DNA of 64,000 bases, taken from an uncultured Spirochaetia bacterium (GTDB lineage Bacteria; Spirochaetota; Brachyspiria; Brachyspirales; Brachyspiraceae). Location: positions 1-64,000 of the forward strand of contig CAMRBQ010000004.1 of the NCBI GenBank assembly GCA_947040495.1. The letters run 5' to 3'. The notes beneath the pieces were generated by a model. That model was not told where the DNA came from. It searched no databases and saw nothing but the letters and a program-made list of their open reading frames with translations. The translations under genes and the position numbers were made by a program. Positions 47,237 to 57,451 of the stretch are shown one piece after another (the first letter of the stretch is position 1; every line of letters starts with the position of its first letter).

Positions 47237-48535
47237 TTATATACAGCATACAGGAAGTTGTCTGATACTTAATATAACAGAACTACCCTCGCCAAATACA
47301 TTGTCCATATATGAGATATATTCATTAACTTGAGCATTTGGTATAATCGCTTCGACTGTTCCGGCAAAGCCACCACCATGCACACGAATAGCACCGTCAT
47401 TTTTTAAAAATGTTTGGCTCAACATATATGCAAGACCAACACTCATAGATTTTATATTTGTAACAGAATATACATTTTGTAAATACATATAACTTGAAAG
47501 GCCTGATTCATTTGTAAGTTTTATATATTCTTTTATATCATTATTTTTTAATGCATTAATTTGTTTTAAGACCCTTTTATTATCAGCAAAAAAATGCATG
47601 GCTCTAAGTATAGCCCTATCGCCAACAGCATTTCTCAGAGAAGTTATATTATTAAATATGTCAGCCTCATTTATACTACGGCATACATCTTTATTAAAAT
47701 ATTTAGCAACAGTATTCATCTCTTTTCTTATAGCACTATATTCATCTGTAAGATTGGAATGGTCACCTTTTGTATCTACAATTATAAGAGTGTAGCCGTT
47801 AGAACTGAAATCATACTCGACTTTTTCAATCTTTGGATTTTTATTGTCCTTAAAATCAATAGAAACTATACCACCAACAGCACAGGCTATTTGATCCATT
47901 AATCCACATGGTTTGTCAAAATATATATTTTCCGCATATTGACCTATCATAGCAAGTTCAAGTGGCTTTATTTTACTATCATTAAAAAAAACATTAAATA
48001 TCATACCAACAAGCACTTCAAAGCTTGCTGAACTAGAAAGCCCACTACCAAAAAGTACAAGACTATCAATATAAGCTTCAAATCCACCTACTCTATAGCC
48101 ATTTTCTTTAAATTTATTTGCTATCCCACGTATAAGTGCTTTTGATGAGCCTTTTTCATTTTCTATAATATTTGTGTTGGTAATATCTATTTCATCATGA
48201 GATTCTATACCATCTGTATAAATTATAATTTTATTATCATCTCTTGGGGTTGCTAGAGTAAGTTTGTCAAGATTTATTGAGCCTGCAAGTACATAACCAT
48301 TATTATGATCGGTATGATTACCTGATAATTCTGTACGACCAGATGCACTAAATATAGCTGCATTATTTTTAAAAAATGTTGATTTAAATTTATTACAAAG
48401 ATTATATAACCTGTCATAAGAGGCAGTTTCTGTTTTTGAACATCCATCATAAAGGGATGAAAAATTTTTATAAAAACTAGAATCATCCAATTTTTTTTGA
48501 GAGAGACTTATTATATCCTCAATACTTCTTAACAT
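47237..48535 (-). CDS. galK: Galactokinase
   Basis: Galactokinase phosphorylates galactose in the Leloir pathway. The 432-residue GHMP kinase has the substrate motif ASGRTELSGNHTDHNNGY near residue 65, the nucleotide loop LFGSGLSSSASFE near 165 and the C-terminal VHGGGFAGTVEA. The first motif is the SGNHTDHN variant rather than IGEHTDYN, and an N-terminal extension of about 45 residues precedes it; both occur in related anaerobes. galT and galE are not in the window, so the gene is isolated. Confidence 0.9.
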   Translation of the reverse strand: MLRSIEDIISLSQKKLDDSSFYKNFSSLYDGCSKTETASYDRLYNLCNKFKSTFFKNNAAIFSASGRTELSGNHTDHNNGYVLAGSINLDKLTLATPRDDNKIIIYTDGIESHDEIDITNTNIIENEKGSSKALIRGIANKFKENGYRVGGFEAYIDSLVLFGSGLSSSASFEVLVGMIFNVFFNDSKIKPLELAMIGQYAENIYFDKPCGLMDQIACAVGGIVSIDFKDNKNPKIEKVEYDFSSNGYTLIIVDTKGDHSNLTDEYSAIRKEMNTVAKYFNKDVCRSINEADIFNNITSLRNAVGDRAILRAMHFFADNKRVLKQINALKNNDIKEYIKLTNESGLSSYMYLQNVYSVTNIKSMSVGLAYMLSQTFLKNDGAIRVHGGGFAGTVEAIIPNAQVNEYISYMDNVFGEGSSVILSIRQLPVCCI

Positions 48536-48587
48536 CTTTATTCTCCTAAATTAAATATAAAGATATATGATATTATCTATTACAAAA

Positions 48588-49538
48588 TCAAACCTTTTGT
48601 GGGGTTTTATTATGATGAGAACCTTCTACTTTTTTTGTTCTAATTTTTATAAACTTTATAAGCAAGCTTGTTGCGATTAAATTACTGGCATAAGTACCAA
48701 TACATACACCAATAAAGAAAGTTAAAGCAAAATCAAATAAAATATCTCCGCCCCATATTAAAATAGCACCAGCAGCAAGTAGGGTTGAAACACTAGTCAT
48801 AACAGTACGTGAGAATATTTGCTTTAAGCTTATATTTACTATTTCTTTGAGTGGCTTTGCGCTTTCAATATTCATATTTTCTCTTATTCTATCATAAACA
48901 ACAATAGTGTCATTTATAGAATACCCTATCAATGTAAGTAGGGCAGAGAGTGTTAAAATAGTTAATTCATTTCCTAGAAAAAGCAGTATAGCAAATGTTA
49001 TAACAATATTATGTATTAGAGATAGTATGGCAGGGACAGCATAATTTATATCAAATCGAATTGTAATATAAAGTAATATAAGAGCCCATGACACAATAAT
49101 AAGGATAGCAGCAAGTTTAATATTATCTGATGACACTACCCCACTTATGGCAGAATTTGAAAGCACTAAAACATTACTATATTTTTCATTAAGTTTGTCA
49201 ACAGTAAGTGCAGTTTTTTCATTAATATCGGTACCAACACTACGCATACGAAGTATAAATACATTTTTATTATCAATGCCTGTACTTTCTTGTATATTAA
49301 CATTTTCATCAAAGTTTTTGTATACTTCTCTTATTTCATCGATAGCGATTTCATCATCTTGTTCGACTTTGACTTTTATTTCGATACCACCTGCAAAATC
49401 AATACCAAGATTAAATGAATCTGTTGCTATTTTATAAGAGATAAATCCAACAGATAGTATAAACAATACGATTGAAATAATTGATGCAATACTCATTAAT
49501 TTCAAGAATGGAATATTTATTTTATTTAAAAACTTCAT
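48588..49538 (-). CDS. secF: Protein translocase subunit SecF
   Basis: SecF forms, with SecD, the proton-driven complex that completes protein export. The 316-residue protein has six membrane helices, the SecF marker NLGIDFAGGIEIKV near residue 42, and the later segments ALLTLIGYSINDTIVVYDRIREN and SRTVMTSVSTLLAAGAIL. It is the last gene of the yajC-secD-secF unit, 24 bases after secD. Confidence 0.96.
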   Translation of the reverse strand: MKFLNKINIPFLKLMSIASIISIVLFILSVGFISYKIATDSFNLGIDFAGGIEIKVKVEQDDEIAIDEIREVYKNFDENVNIQESTGIDNKNVFILRMRSVGTDINEKTALTVDKLNEKYSNVLVLSNSAISGVVSSDNIKLAAILIIVSWALILLYITIRFDINYAVPAILSLIHNIVITFAILLFLGNELTILTLSALLTLIGYSINDTIVVYDRIRENMNIESAKPLKEIVNISLKQIFSRTVMTSVSTLLAAGAILIWGGDILFDFALTFFIGVCIGTYASNLIATSLLIKFIKIRTKKVEGSHHNKTPQKV

Positions 49539-49562
49539 CTCATTTCCTTTTTTATATGCTAC

Positions 49563-51074
49563 TTATATGAAAAATCTGTTTTGCTTTTTAATTATTTTTC
49601 GTCTTATAATTTCTTCATAGATATATCTAGTAATAAATACAGCAGTAAATAGGTTTATAAGAATACCAAAAAATAATGTTATAGCAAATCCTTGAACTGG
49701 GCCTTTACCAAATATCCAAAGAACAAAGGCTACTATTATTGTAGTTATATTTGAATCGAAAATAGTCGCAAATGCCCTGTCATATCCTGATAGTATCGCA
49801 TCTTCAAATGATTTTGTCCCTCGAAGTTCTTCTTTAATACGTTCAAAAACAATAACATTTGCATCAACTGCCATACCAATTGTAAGTATAAATCCTGCGA
49901 TACCAGGGAGTGTAAGTGTAAATTGTAATGGTGAAAGAACCGCAATTATAAGTATAACATTTATAAACATAGCAATTATAGCGAGTATACCTGAAAATTT
50001 ATATATAATAATCATAAATACGCTTACAAAAATAGTTGCCATTATTAAAGCCTTAGTACCAGCTCGAACAGAATCTGCCCCTATAGCTTGACCGACAATT
50101 TCTTCTTCTACAATCGTTACACCAAGAGGTAAAGCACCCTCTTTTAATATCTTAGAAAGATCTTGTGCCTCTTCTACTGTGAAGCCTCCCCTTATATTGC
50201 CGCTTCCACCAGTAATAGGTTCATCTATATTTGGTGCACTTACAACTTTATCATCTAATACTATTGCTAATGCCCTTCCACTATTTTGTCTAGTTACATC
50301 AGCAAATATATCAGTACCTTCATTATTCAGTTCAAAATCAACAGTAACATCACCAAATTGCCCACTTGAAACCCATGAATTTTTTAGCATATTACCATCT
50401 AATGAGGCTGTCTTTTCAACAAATACTGGAGTACCCCTTATACGGCGACCAAAATCATCTTTTTTATCATGCATATATAAAAGCATATCATTTTCTGGAA
50501 TTTTTGCTGTATTAGTAAATATACCGAGAAGCATATCATTTGTTGTAATTGTTCTAGTAGCTATTTCATCAACCAAATGAAATGCTAATCGACCTTCACT
50601 TAGAATAACACTTTTTACTCTGTCAGGGTCTTTGGCACCGGGAAGTTCGATAACAATACTATCACTACCTTGCTTTCTTATACCAACTTCACTAACACCA
50701 AATTGATCTATACGAGAGCTTAGTCTGTCTAATAGTCTATCTAAAGCTTCAGTTTTTTCTTCATCTGTTATTTCTTGCTCTTCTTTTTGAAGTTTTTTAG
50801 CATATTCTTCAAAGTTTGCCTGTAATACAATTCTAACACCACCTTGCAAATCAAGACCAAGGTTTACAGATTCAGAACGCAGCCTTTTTAATCTATTAAT
50901 TTCATCAATTTTATCTTTTGTATAATTTTTGGCTATCATTTGATCAAGCGATAGATTGGTTTCTTCTTTTTTCTCATCTGATATTAAAAAATACCAGCGT
51001 ACAGTGGGGGTTATAAACCAAGCCATAATTAGAAGCCCGATTACAATAAATGCCAATCTCAGATTATGCGTCAT
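49563..51074 (-). CDS. secD: Protein translocase subunit SecD
   Basis: The 503-residue SecD has one N-terminal helix, a periplasmic domain starting with NLGLDLQGGVRIVLQ near residue 73, and the core GTPVFVEKTASLDG region. Five C-terminal membrane helices follow, with IAGFILTIGMAVDANVIVFERIKEEL. Length is at the short end for SecD but all landmarks are present. It lies between yajC and secF in one operon. Confidence 0.96.
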   Translation of the reverse strand: MTHNLRLAFIVIGLLIMAWFITPTVRWYFLISDEKKEETNLSLDQMIAKNYTKDKIDEINRLKRLRSESVNLGLDLQGGVRIVLQANFEEYAKKLQKEEQEITDEEKTEALDRLLDRLSSRIDQFGVSEVGIRKQGSDSIVIELPGAKDPDRVKSVILSEGRLAFHLVDEIATRTITTNDMLLGIFTNTAKIPENDMLLYMHDKKDDFGRRIRGTPVFVEKTASLDGNMLKNSWVSSGQFGDVTVDFELNNEGTDIFADVTRQNSGRALAIVLDDKVVSAPNIDEPITGGSGNIRGGFTVEEAQDLSKILKEGALPLGVTIVEEEIVGQAIGADSVRAGTKALIMATIFVSVFMIIIYKFSGILAIIAMFINVILIIAVLSPLQFTLTLPGIAGFILTIGMAVDANVIVFERIKEELRGTKSFEDAILSGYDRAFATIFDSNITTIIVAFVLWIFGKGPVQGFAITLFFGILINLFTAVFITRYIYEEIIRRKIIKKQNRFFI

Positions 51075-51126
51075 GATAATTATCCTTATCTATTAATAGA
51101 TATATTTTACTTAAATTAAGTATTCT

Positions 51127-51531
51127 CTATTTTTTATCTTTTTCTTCTACCTTTTTAATTTCTTCTTTGATAGAATTTTTTTCTTCTTTTTTACCTTTAG
51201 TTGGTGCTTGTACTGGAACATCTGATAATACGCTAGATATTCTAGATTTTAATACTTCTATTTTTGTATCTTCACCTATTTTTACAAGAGCAATTTTACC
51301 ATTTTCTTTATCACTAACATATTCAGCAAAAATACCATCAGCTAATAAAACTTTATCCCCTTTTTTCAAAGTGCTTATAGCAGATTGAAGTTTTTTCTGT
51401 TGCATTTTTTGTGGGCGAATAAGTAAGAAATAAAATATAGCAAAAATAGCTCCCATCATAAGTAGAGAAGGCATCATTGAGGCAGCCCCCTGTGGCTTTG
51501 CACCTTGTGCATATAACATTTGAGTGAACAT
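51127..51531 (-). CDS. yajC: Preprotein translocase subunit YajC
   Basis: This 134-residue protein is YajC, an accessory of SecDF. It has one membrane helix (about 22-42), the family motif YFLLIRPQKMQQKKLQSAISTLKKGDKVLLADGI, seen here from its parts RPQ and KKGDKV, and a charged Lys/Glu-rich tail. It is the first gene of the yajC-secD-secF operon, whose promoter should lie in the 258 bases to the right. Confidence 0.93.
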   Translation of the reverse strand: MFTQMLYAQGAKPQGAASMMPSLLMMGAIFAIFYFLLIRPQKMQQKKLQSAISTLKKGDKVLLADGIFAEYVSDKENGKIALVKIGEDTKIEVLKSRISSVLSDVPVQAPTKGKKEEKNSIKEEIKKVEEKDKK

Positions 51532-51789
51532 TTTTATTATCCTTATAGTTTGATTTTTTATATAATTTTATATACTTAAAAGCATGGGAAATACTATCAT
51601 AATAGACTATAATGTCAAGAAAATAAATATTTAACTATTACTCCCTTCTAAAAAATAATCTACTAAAATTATACGATATGTTGACTACTCATATAACAGG
51701 TATAGCACCTCATAAATAAACTTTCTCTTTTAAGCATTAAATTTATATTCTCTAGAGCAACAATAAATTAAATACTTATGGAGGTATAC

Positions 51790-52386
51790 ATGAGTATAAC
51801 TAAATTGACAATATTTTTTTTGTTTATTATCTCATTAAATAAAATCGAAAGTAGCACCATTGATATTCAACAAAGTATAGAGAAATCAATACAAATGAAT
51901 AGACAAATAGAAAGAGAGAAATATTTAAAACAACAGAAGTATAATAATATAATCAATGAGATAGCCTCTAGATATAATACAAATGTAAATGTTATAAAAT
52001 ATATATATGATATTACAAAACAAAATGGTGTTGATTTTTATATTATGCTTGCACTTATAGATAAGGAAAGTAATTTTAGGTCTTGGGCTAAAAGTAAAAG
52101 TAATGCAATTGGTTATTGCCAAATAAAAAATATTGTTGTAAGAGATATTAAAAGAACGGATCTTGATATATATAATCCAGAAGACAATATATTGATTGGT
52201 ACATTATTTTTGAAAGAACTACAAACAAGGTATAAATTTGATATATTAAATGCATTAATTTTTTATAATACGGGCTCAATAAAAAGCTTACGTCAAAGTG
52301 GGTATAAGTATGCTACGAGTATTTTACGAGAAAGTGATTTTACTAGAAATAAATATAGTGTAACAATAGAAGAAACACTAAATTAA
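51790..52386 (+). CDS. Lytic transglycosylase-like (SLT domain) exported protein
   Basis: The protein (198 residues) has a signal peptide (about 1-20) and a charged coil, then a goose-type lysozyme/SLT domain. The latter has LALIDKESNFRSWAKSKSNAIGYCQIKN, where the Glu of KES is catalytic, and NILIGTLFLKEL, ALIFYNTG. It should cleave peptidoglycan in the periplasm. GGAGGT at 51780-51785 fits ATG 51790; the ATG at 51778 overlaps this ribosome site and is too early. Its end overlaps the convergent argF by nine bases. Confidence 0.82.
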   Translation: MSITKLTIFFLFIISLNKIESSTIDIQQSIEKSIQMNRQIEREKYLKQQKYNNIINEIASRYNTNVNVIKYIYDITKQNGVDFYIMLALIDKESNFRSWAKSKSNAIGYCQIKNIVVRDIKRTDLDIYNPEDNILIGTLFLKELQTRYKFDILNALIFYNTGSIKSLRQSGYKYATSILRESDFTRNKYSVTIEETLN

Positions 52387-53268
52387 TAGTAGTTTATAAA
52401 GTAAAGCCTTTTGGGCATGCATTCTGTTTTCTGCTTCGTCAAAGATAACAGAATGTTGTCCATCAATGATATCTTCGGTAACCTCTTTTCCTCTATATGC
52501 AGGAAGACAATGTAAAAATATATAATCATCTTTGCATAGACTTGTTAATTTTTTATTGACTTGATAATCAGCAAAATATTTTAGTTTTTTTTCATATTGG
52601 TCTTCCTCGCCCATAGATATCCATGTATCTGTATATACAACAGAGGCATTTTTTGCCGCTTTCTCTACATCATCGGTATAGATAACAGATTTTGTTTTAT
52701 TTCTTATAAACTCATCAACCATATAATTATTTGGGCTTGCGATGGCACATTCTATGCCAAGTATATCAGCAGCTATTGCGAGAGAGGCTGCTACATTATT
52801 GCCATCACCAAAGTATGCTATTTTTAAATCAAAACTTTTTTTATGTTCATATATAGTCATCAAGTCTGCCAATATTTGACAGGGATGTTCATCATCTGTA
52901 AGTGCATTTATTACAGGGACATCAGAATGTAGAGCCAACTCTTGTACATCTTTATGTTTATATGTTCTTATCATTATAGCATCAATATATCTTGAAAGAA
53001 CTTTTGCTGTATCAGAGATACCTTCACCACGACCAAGCTGTATATCATTAGTATTTAAAAATATAGCATTGCCACCGCTAGTTAGCATAGCTGTTTCAAA
53101 TGAAAGCCTTGTCCTTGTGCTCGACTTTGCAAATATCATAGCGAGTATTTTATTTTTAAATGATGAGCAATATTTATCTCTATTATTTTTCATATCTATA
53201 CCTAGATTTACTATCTCGATAATCTCTTCTTTGGTTAAATCGGACATAGATACCAAATCTTTTTTCAT
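52378..53268 (-). CDS. argF: Ornithine carbamoyltransferase
   Basis: The enzyme joins carbamoyl phosphate and ornithine to citrulline, in arginine synthesis or the deiminase pathway. The 296-residue protein has the carbamoyl-phosphate motif STRTR at 50-54, HPCQILADLMT near 128, the ornithine loop DTWISMG near 215 and HCLPAYRG near 258. These favour ornithine over other carbamoyltransferase substrates. It stands alone, so the pathway direction cannot be inferred. It overlaps the transglycosylase gene tail to tail. Confidence 0.92.
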   Translation of the reverse strand: MKKDLVSMSDLTKEEIIEIVNLGIDMKNNRDKYCSSFKNKILAMIFAKSSTRTRLSFETAMLTSGGNAIFLNTNDIQLGRGEGISDTAKVLSRYIDAIMIRTYKHKDVQELALHSDVPVINALTDDEHPCQILADLMTIYEHKKSFDLKIAYFGDGNNVAASLAIAADILGIECAIASPNNYMVDEFIRNKTKSVIYTDDVEKAAKNASVVYTDTWISMGEEDQYEKKLKYFADYQVNKKLTSLCKDDYIFLHCLPAYRGKEVTEDIIDGQHSVIFDEAENRMHAQKALLYKLLLI

Positions 53269-53379
53269 AATATTATCTCCATTTATTTTATTTATATAGC
53301 ATACAATATAATTCTAAAATATATAATATTCAATAGAAATATATATAATAATATGATACAATTAATCTTATATTTTATT

Positions 53380-54126
53380 ATGAAACATATAAAAACTATT
53401 TTTTCTATATTAATATTTTGTATTATATTTTTTAATACGAGCCTATATGCAAACCCAATTGAATATTGGAAAGGGAAGGTAGCTATAGATAAAGGCAACA
53501 AACTTTTATCTAAGGGCGACTATGACAATGCTTTAAAAGAATATGAAAAGGCTAAAAATTATATAGAAAATAGCGATGTACTTTATTATAATATAGCTAA
53601 TACCTTTTTTAAAAAAGGCGACTATCTTGGTTCGACGATGGCATATGATTACGCTAAAAAATATATTGTCAAAGAAAAAATAGATGTGGATTTAAATGCA
53701 AGTATATATCATAACAGTGGAATAAATAATATAAATAAAAGAGATTATCAAGCTGCCATTGATGATTTTATAGAAGCACTTGCAATGAAACCAAAAGATA
53801 GTGATACAATATCAGCTTTAGAATATGCTAGAAAAAAACTCAAAGAAAGTCAATCTTCAGGTGGGCAAGGGGGCGGTGGTGGGGATAATAATAAAAACAA
53901 TAATGGTTTAGAACCTGATAAGCCCGAAGATAATAAAGGCAATAATCAAAATAAAAGAAACAATAAAGAACAGCAAAACAAACCAAATAGTAGCGAAAGT
54001 AGCAAGGATAAAATAAGTAGAGAAGAAGCAGAGCGTATCCTTGATGCTCTAAGAAATGATAGAGATGATACAGATAATACCAAGCAAAATTATGGTGGGG
54101 GCAGCAAAATTGATAAAGATTGGTAA
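53380..54126 (+). CDS. TPR protein of Bat (aerotolerance) type, BatC/BatE-like
   Basis: The protein (about 248 residues) has a signal peptide ending near SLYA, three TPR units (DKGNKLLSKGDYDNALKEYEKAK, YNIANTFFKKGDYLGSTMAYDYA, AAIDDFIEALAMKPKD) and a Gly/Asn/Lys-rich tail from about 165. Size and neighbour match the small TPR protein of Bat operons. A frame opens at 53353, but the signal peptide fits ATG 53380 better. The BatD-like gene overlaps its end. batA, batB and the MoxR ATPase are not present here. Confidence 0.7.
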   Translation: MKHIKTIFSILIFCIIFFNTSLYANPIEYWKGKVAIDKGNKLLSKGDYDNALKEYEKAKNYIENSDVLYYNIANTFFKKGDYLGSTMAYDYAKKYIVKEKIDVDLNASIYHNSGINNINKRDYQAAIDDFIEALAMKPKDSDTISALEYARKKLKESQSSGGQGGGGGDNNKNNNGLEPDKPEDNKGNNQNKRNNKEQQNKPNSSESSKDKISREEAERILDALRNDRDDTDNTKQNYGGGSKIDKDW

Positions 54127-55903
54127 AGTAATTTTAATTTTTTTAATTATAAATATATTTTTATATGCCAATGATGAAAAAGTATCAGCTATCTTATCAA
54201 AATCAGATGTATACATAGATGAAACATTTACATTATCAATAATAATAGACGGTATTTCTGCATCGACAAATCCACCAGAAATAGAAAATTTAACCCATAT
54301 AGGCACATCGCAAAAAAAAGAAATTAATTATATAGGTGGTATAAAAAGTACAAAAACTATTTATAACTATATGTATCAAGCAGAAGCAATAGGCTCATAT
54401 TTAATTGATGCTATACCTGTTAGAATAAAAGGACAAACATATTATACAGAGCCTATGAATTTAGAGGTGAGTGATAGACCTCTCGTGCAATCACAAAATA
54501 GTAATTCTCAAAATAATTTACTAGGCAGTATTTTATCTTTTATGGATGGAGATAGTAATACAATAGAGAAATCTGTATTTTTACATTCACAATTATCAAA
54601 AACAAATGTCTATGTATATGAGCCTATATATTTTGAACAAAGTATTTATATAAAAAATCATACACAAGCTGACATTGTTGATATAGATATAGGAAATAAA
54701 AATATTTTTTGGATAAAAAATGATGACAATCAATATACCCCTAGGCATGAATTATTAAATAATGAATTATATTTTATACGCCTGTTAAATAGAGAGGTAC
54801 TATTCCCAATTTTAGAGGGAAAACATAATGTAGTAGAAAATACATATGTACTTGACGTTTCAACAAAATCTATAGGTTTTAGTGATAGAATAAAAAAAGG
54901 TGGAAAAAATCTAACTATACATGTAGCACCATTACCAACAGAGAATAAACCTAAAAACTTTTCAGGCGGTGTTGGTAATTTCGATTTTGCGGTACTAGTT
55001 AATACTGATAAAGCCAATATAGGTGAGGCTTTTTTATTAAAAGTTATAGTTTGGGGAGAGGGAACTACAGATACAATAAAATTACCAGATATTAGAGAGA
55101 TGCTTTTGGAAAAATATAGTAATACAAGCCTTGATATATATTCACCAAGAGAGTATTTGACAAATGAAATACGTGGTGGAAGGATATATAGTGAAAAAAT
55201 AATTGAATATATGATAGTAATTAATGATAACAATAAAAATATACCAAGCGAAATAGAGATAGACCCACTATCTTTTTCATTTTTCTCTCTAATAAATAAT
55301 GATTATATAACGTTAAATAGTGAAAGAATATCCTTAAATATAAAGAATGCTAATTTAGTAAATGGTAATATAATAAATGAAAATAACATGCTCAATGAAC
55401 ATATAGAAGAGCAAGTCTATCAAAATAAAATTATGCCTATAAAAATGGGTTCTATAAAATTAAATGATAAGTTTGTATTTCCAAATATGTTTATTTCTAT
55501 TTATCTATCTATATCCATTTTTATTATACTTATAATATTTTTATCAAAGAGATTTATTGTTCCATATTTTTTAAATAAAAAAGAATGTAGCAAAAATATA
55601 TCATTTGATAATGCTATTGAATATTTAAATAATAATGATATAAAAAACTATATAAAAGAAATAGAAAAAATATTTTATGAAAATATATCCAATATTTTAT
55701 CGAAAGATATAATATCAAAATCTAGTATGGAAGAGGCTTTTAAAACAAATAATATTGACATTGATATACAAAATAAATCTATAAAAATTATAGATAAATG
55801 TCATTATTTTTTATATAGCCCGATAGAAGATAAAGATATAAAAGACTATTGTTATCATAATGAAATGAAAATTATTATAGATGAAATAAATAAGAATTTA
55901 TAA
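54092..55903 (+). CDS. batD: BatD-like aerotolerance protein
   Basis: The protein (about 600 residues) has an N-terminal signal segment (ILIFLIINIFLYAND). A long periplasmic beta-rich region matches the BatD pattern (LSIIIDGISASTNPPEIENL, GGVGNFDFAVLVNTDKANIGEAFLLKVIVWGEGT). One membrane helix lies near residue 480, followed by a cytoplasmic tail. The start is uncertain: ATG 54092 is given, but TTG 54110, preceded by GGGGG, is also good. Bat proteins are linked to oxygen and stress tolerance. It overlaps the TPR gene by 35 bases, showing coupled expression. Confidence 0.7.
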   Translation: MVGAAKLIKIGKVILIFLIINIFLYANDEKVSAILSKSDVYIDETFTLSIIIDGISASTNPPEIENLTHIGTSQKKEINYIGGIKSTKTIYNYMYQAEAIGSYLIDAIPVRIKGQTYYTEPMNLEVSDRPLVQSQNSNSQNNLLGSILSFMDGDSNTIEKSVFLHSQLSKTNVYVYEPIYFEQSIYIKNHTQADIVDIDIGNKNIFWIKNDDNQYTPRHELLNNELYFIRLLNREVLFPILEGKHNVVENTYVLDVSTKSIGFSDRIKKGGKNLTIHVAPLPTENKPKNFSGGVGNFDFAVLVNTDKANIGEAFLLKVIVWGEGTTDTIKLPDIREMLLEKYSNTSLDIYSPREYLTNEIRGGRIYSEKIIEYMIVINDNNKNIPSEIEIDPLSFSFFSLINNDYITLNSERISLNIKNANLVNGNIINENNMLNEHIEEQVYQNKIMPIKMGSIKLNDKFVFPNMFISIYLSISIFIILIIFLSKRFIVPYFLNKKECSKNISFDNAIEYLNNNDIKNYIKEIEKIFYENISNILSKDIISKSSMEEAFKTNNIDIDIQNKSIKIIDKCHYFLYSPIEDKDIKDYCYHNEMKIIIDEINKNL

Positions 55904-55954
55904 AATAAAAGCAATCTAATAAAATATATTTATAAAAATTGTTTAAGGGTATTT

Positions 55955-56746
55955 ATGTTAAAAAGAGTATGCTGTTTGATTTGTATTTTATCATCTATAA
56001 TTTTGCCAATAGAAGTAGTAGCAAAAGATATATCTACTGGTTCTAAAAAAGCCTTGTCATCTACCACAACAATTTTTATTGCAAACTCTACAATTGATGC
56101 TGTTAAAAAAATTGCTCTAAAATATGAAAAACTTTATCCGCTACAAAAAATTAATATAGCACATTCAGGTTCAGGAACATTAGCTAGGCAAATATCAGAA
56201 GGAGCCCCGGCAGAAATATTTATATCCGCATCAAAAAAATGGGTAGACTATCTTGATGAAAAAAAAGTGCTTATTACCGATAGTATCAAACCATTGCCAT
56301 TAAAAACTAGTCTTATTTTAATTGCTAAGAAAGGCATTAAAAATGTTACACTTGATAATTTTGCTGAATATTTAATTAAAAATAATGCTAAAATTTCTTT
56401 GGGTGATCCAAAATCTGTTCCTGCAGGTGCTTATACTCATGAGTTTTTAATAAAAAATAAAATATTTGAAAAAATTAAAAATAATATCGTATATGTTAAT
56501 GCTGTTAGAGCATCATTAAATTATATTAAATTGGGCGAAGCAGATTTAGCAATAGTATATTCTACCGATGTACTTTCTATCCCTAATCAATATCAATATA
56601 TTGCTACAATAGCTTCTAAAGATCATAGCCTAATAAAATATTATATAGCTTTGGTATCAGAGAATGCCAATGCCACTGCGGCTCAATTTTATAATTATCT
56701 ATTTACTGATGATGCATTAAAAATATATAAAGAGTTTGGATTCTAA
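55955..56746 (+). CDS. modA: Molybdate ABC transporter substrate-binding protein
   Basis: The 263-residue protein has a signal peptide (about 1-24) and the ModA fold. ANSTIDAVKKIALKYEK and AHSGSGTLARQISEGAPAEIFISASKKWVDYL provide oxyanion ligands, followed by SLGDPKSVPAGAYTHE. It binds molybdate or tungstate in the periplasm. It starts a tight modABC unit: modB begins one base after its stop. No molybdoenzyme is in the window. Confidence 0.9.
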   Translation: MLKRVCCLICILSSIILPIEVVAKDISTGSKKALSSTTTIFIANSTIDAVKKIALKYEKLYPLQKINIAHSGSGTLARQISEGAPAEIFISASKKWVDYLDEKKVLITDSIKPLPLKTSLILIAKKGIKNVTLDNFAEYLIKNNAKISLGDPKSVPAGAYTHEFLIKNKIFEKIKNNIVYVNAVRASLNYIKLGEADLAIVYSTDVLSIPNQYQYIATIASKDHSLIKYYIALVSENANATAAQFYNYLFTDDALKIYKEFGF

Positions 56747-57451
56747 ATGATAGATTTTTTTTATCTTTCTCCAAATGAAATAACCTCTATACTTTTATCT
56801 TTGAGAGTATCTATTACTGCATTGATATTTTCTCTACCTGTCGGGATATTATTTGCATATGTTTTAGCGAGATATTCATTTTTTGGCAAAACTATTCTTG
56901 ATGCATTAATTCATCTGCCACTAGTTATGCCACCTGTTATTACTGGTTATATCTTACTTATTCTTTTTGGTAGAAATGGTGTCATTGGTAGTTCTTTATA
57001 TAAACACTTTAATATTGTATTTGCTTTTAATTGGAAAGGGGCTGCTCTCGCATCGGCAGTAGTATCATTACCGCTTATGATTAGGACAATTCGTGTTGCA
57101 ATCGAACAGATAGATGTCGGCTATGAAAATGTTGCGGCAACATTAGGTGCTGGGCGGATTAAGATATTTTTTACGATAACTATGCCTCTTGCATTTAATG
57201 GTATTATCGCAGGCATTGTTATATTTTTTGCACGCAGCTTGGGAGAGTTTGGTGCAACGATGACATTTGTAGCTAATATACCCGGAAAAACAAATACTAT
57301 ACCTATCGAAATATATTCTTTAATTAATAGCCCCTCTTACGATTCATCAGCTATTATAACACTCTCTGTTATATCAATTTTGGTTGCATTTATATCATTA
57401 ATATTATCAGAAATATTAATCAAACGTAGCATGAGGTTGCAACGTGGCTAA
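56747..57451 (+). CDS. modB: Molybdate ABC transporter permease
   Basis: The 234-residue protein has five or six membrane helices and the permease EAA loop ENVAATLGAGRIKIFFTITMPLAFNGI near residue 125, where ModC docks. FARSLGEFGATMTFVANIPGKTNTIPIEIY is highly typical of ModB. It follows modA directly and overlaps modC by eight bases. Confidence 0.95.
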   Translation: MIDFFYLSPNEITSILLSLRVSITALIFSLPVGILFAYVLARYSFFGKTILDALIHLPLVMPPVITGYILLILFGRNGVIGSSLYKHFNIVFAFNWKGAALASAVVSLPLMIRTIRVAIEQIDVGYENVAATLGAGRIKIFFTITMPLAFNGIIAGIVIFFARSLGEFGATMTFVANIPGKTNTIPIEIYSLINSPSYDSSAIITLSVISILVAFISLILSEILIKRSMRLQRG

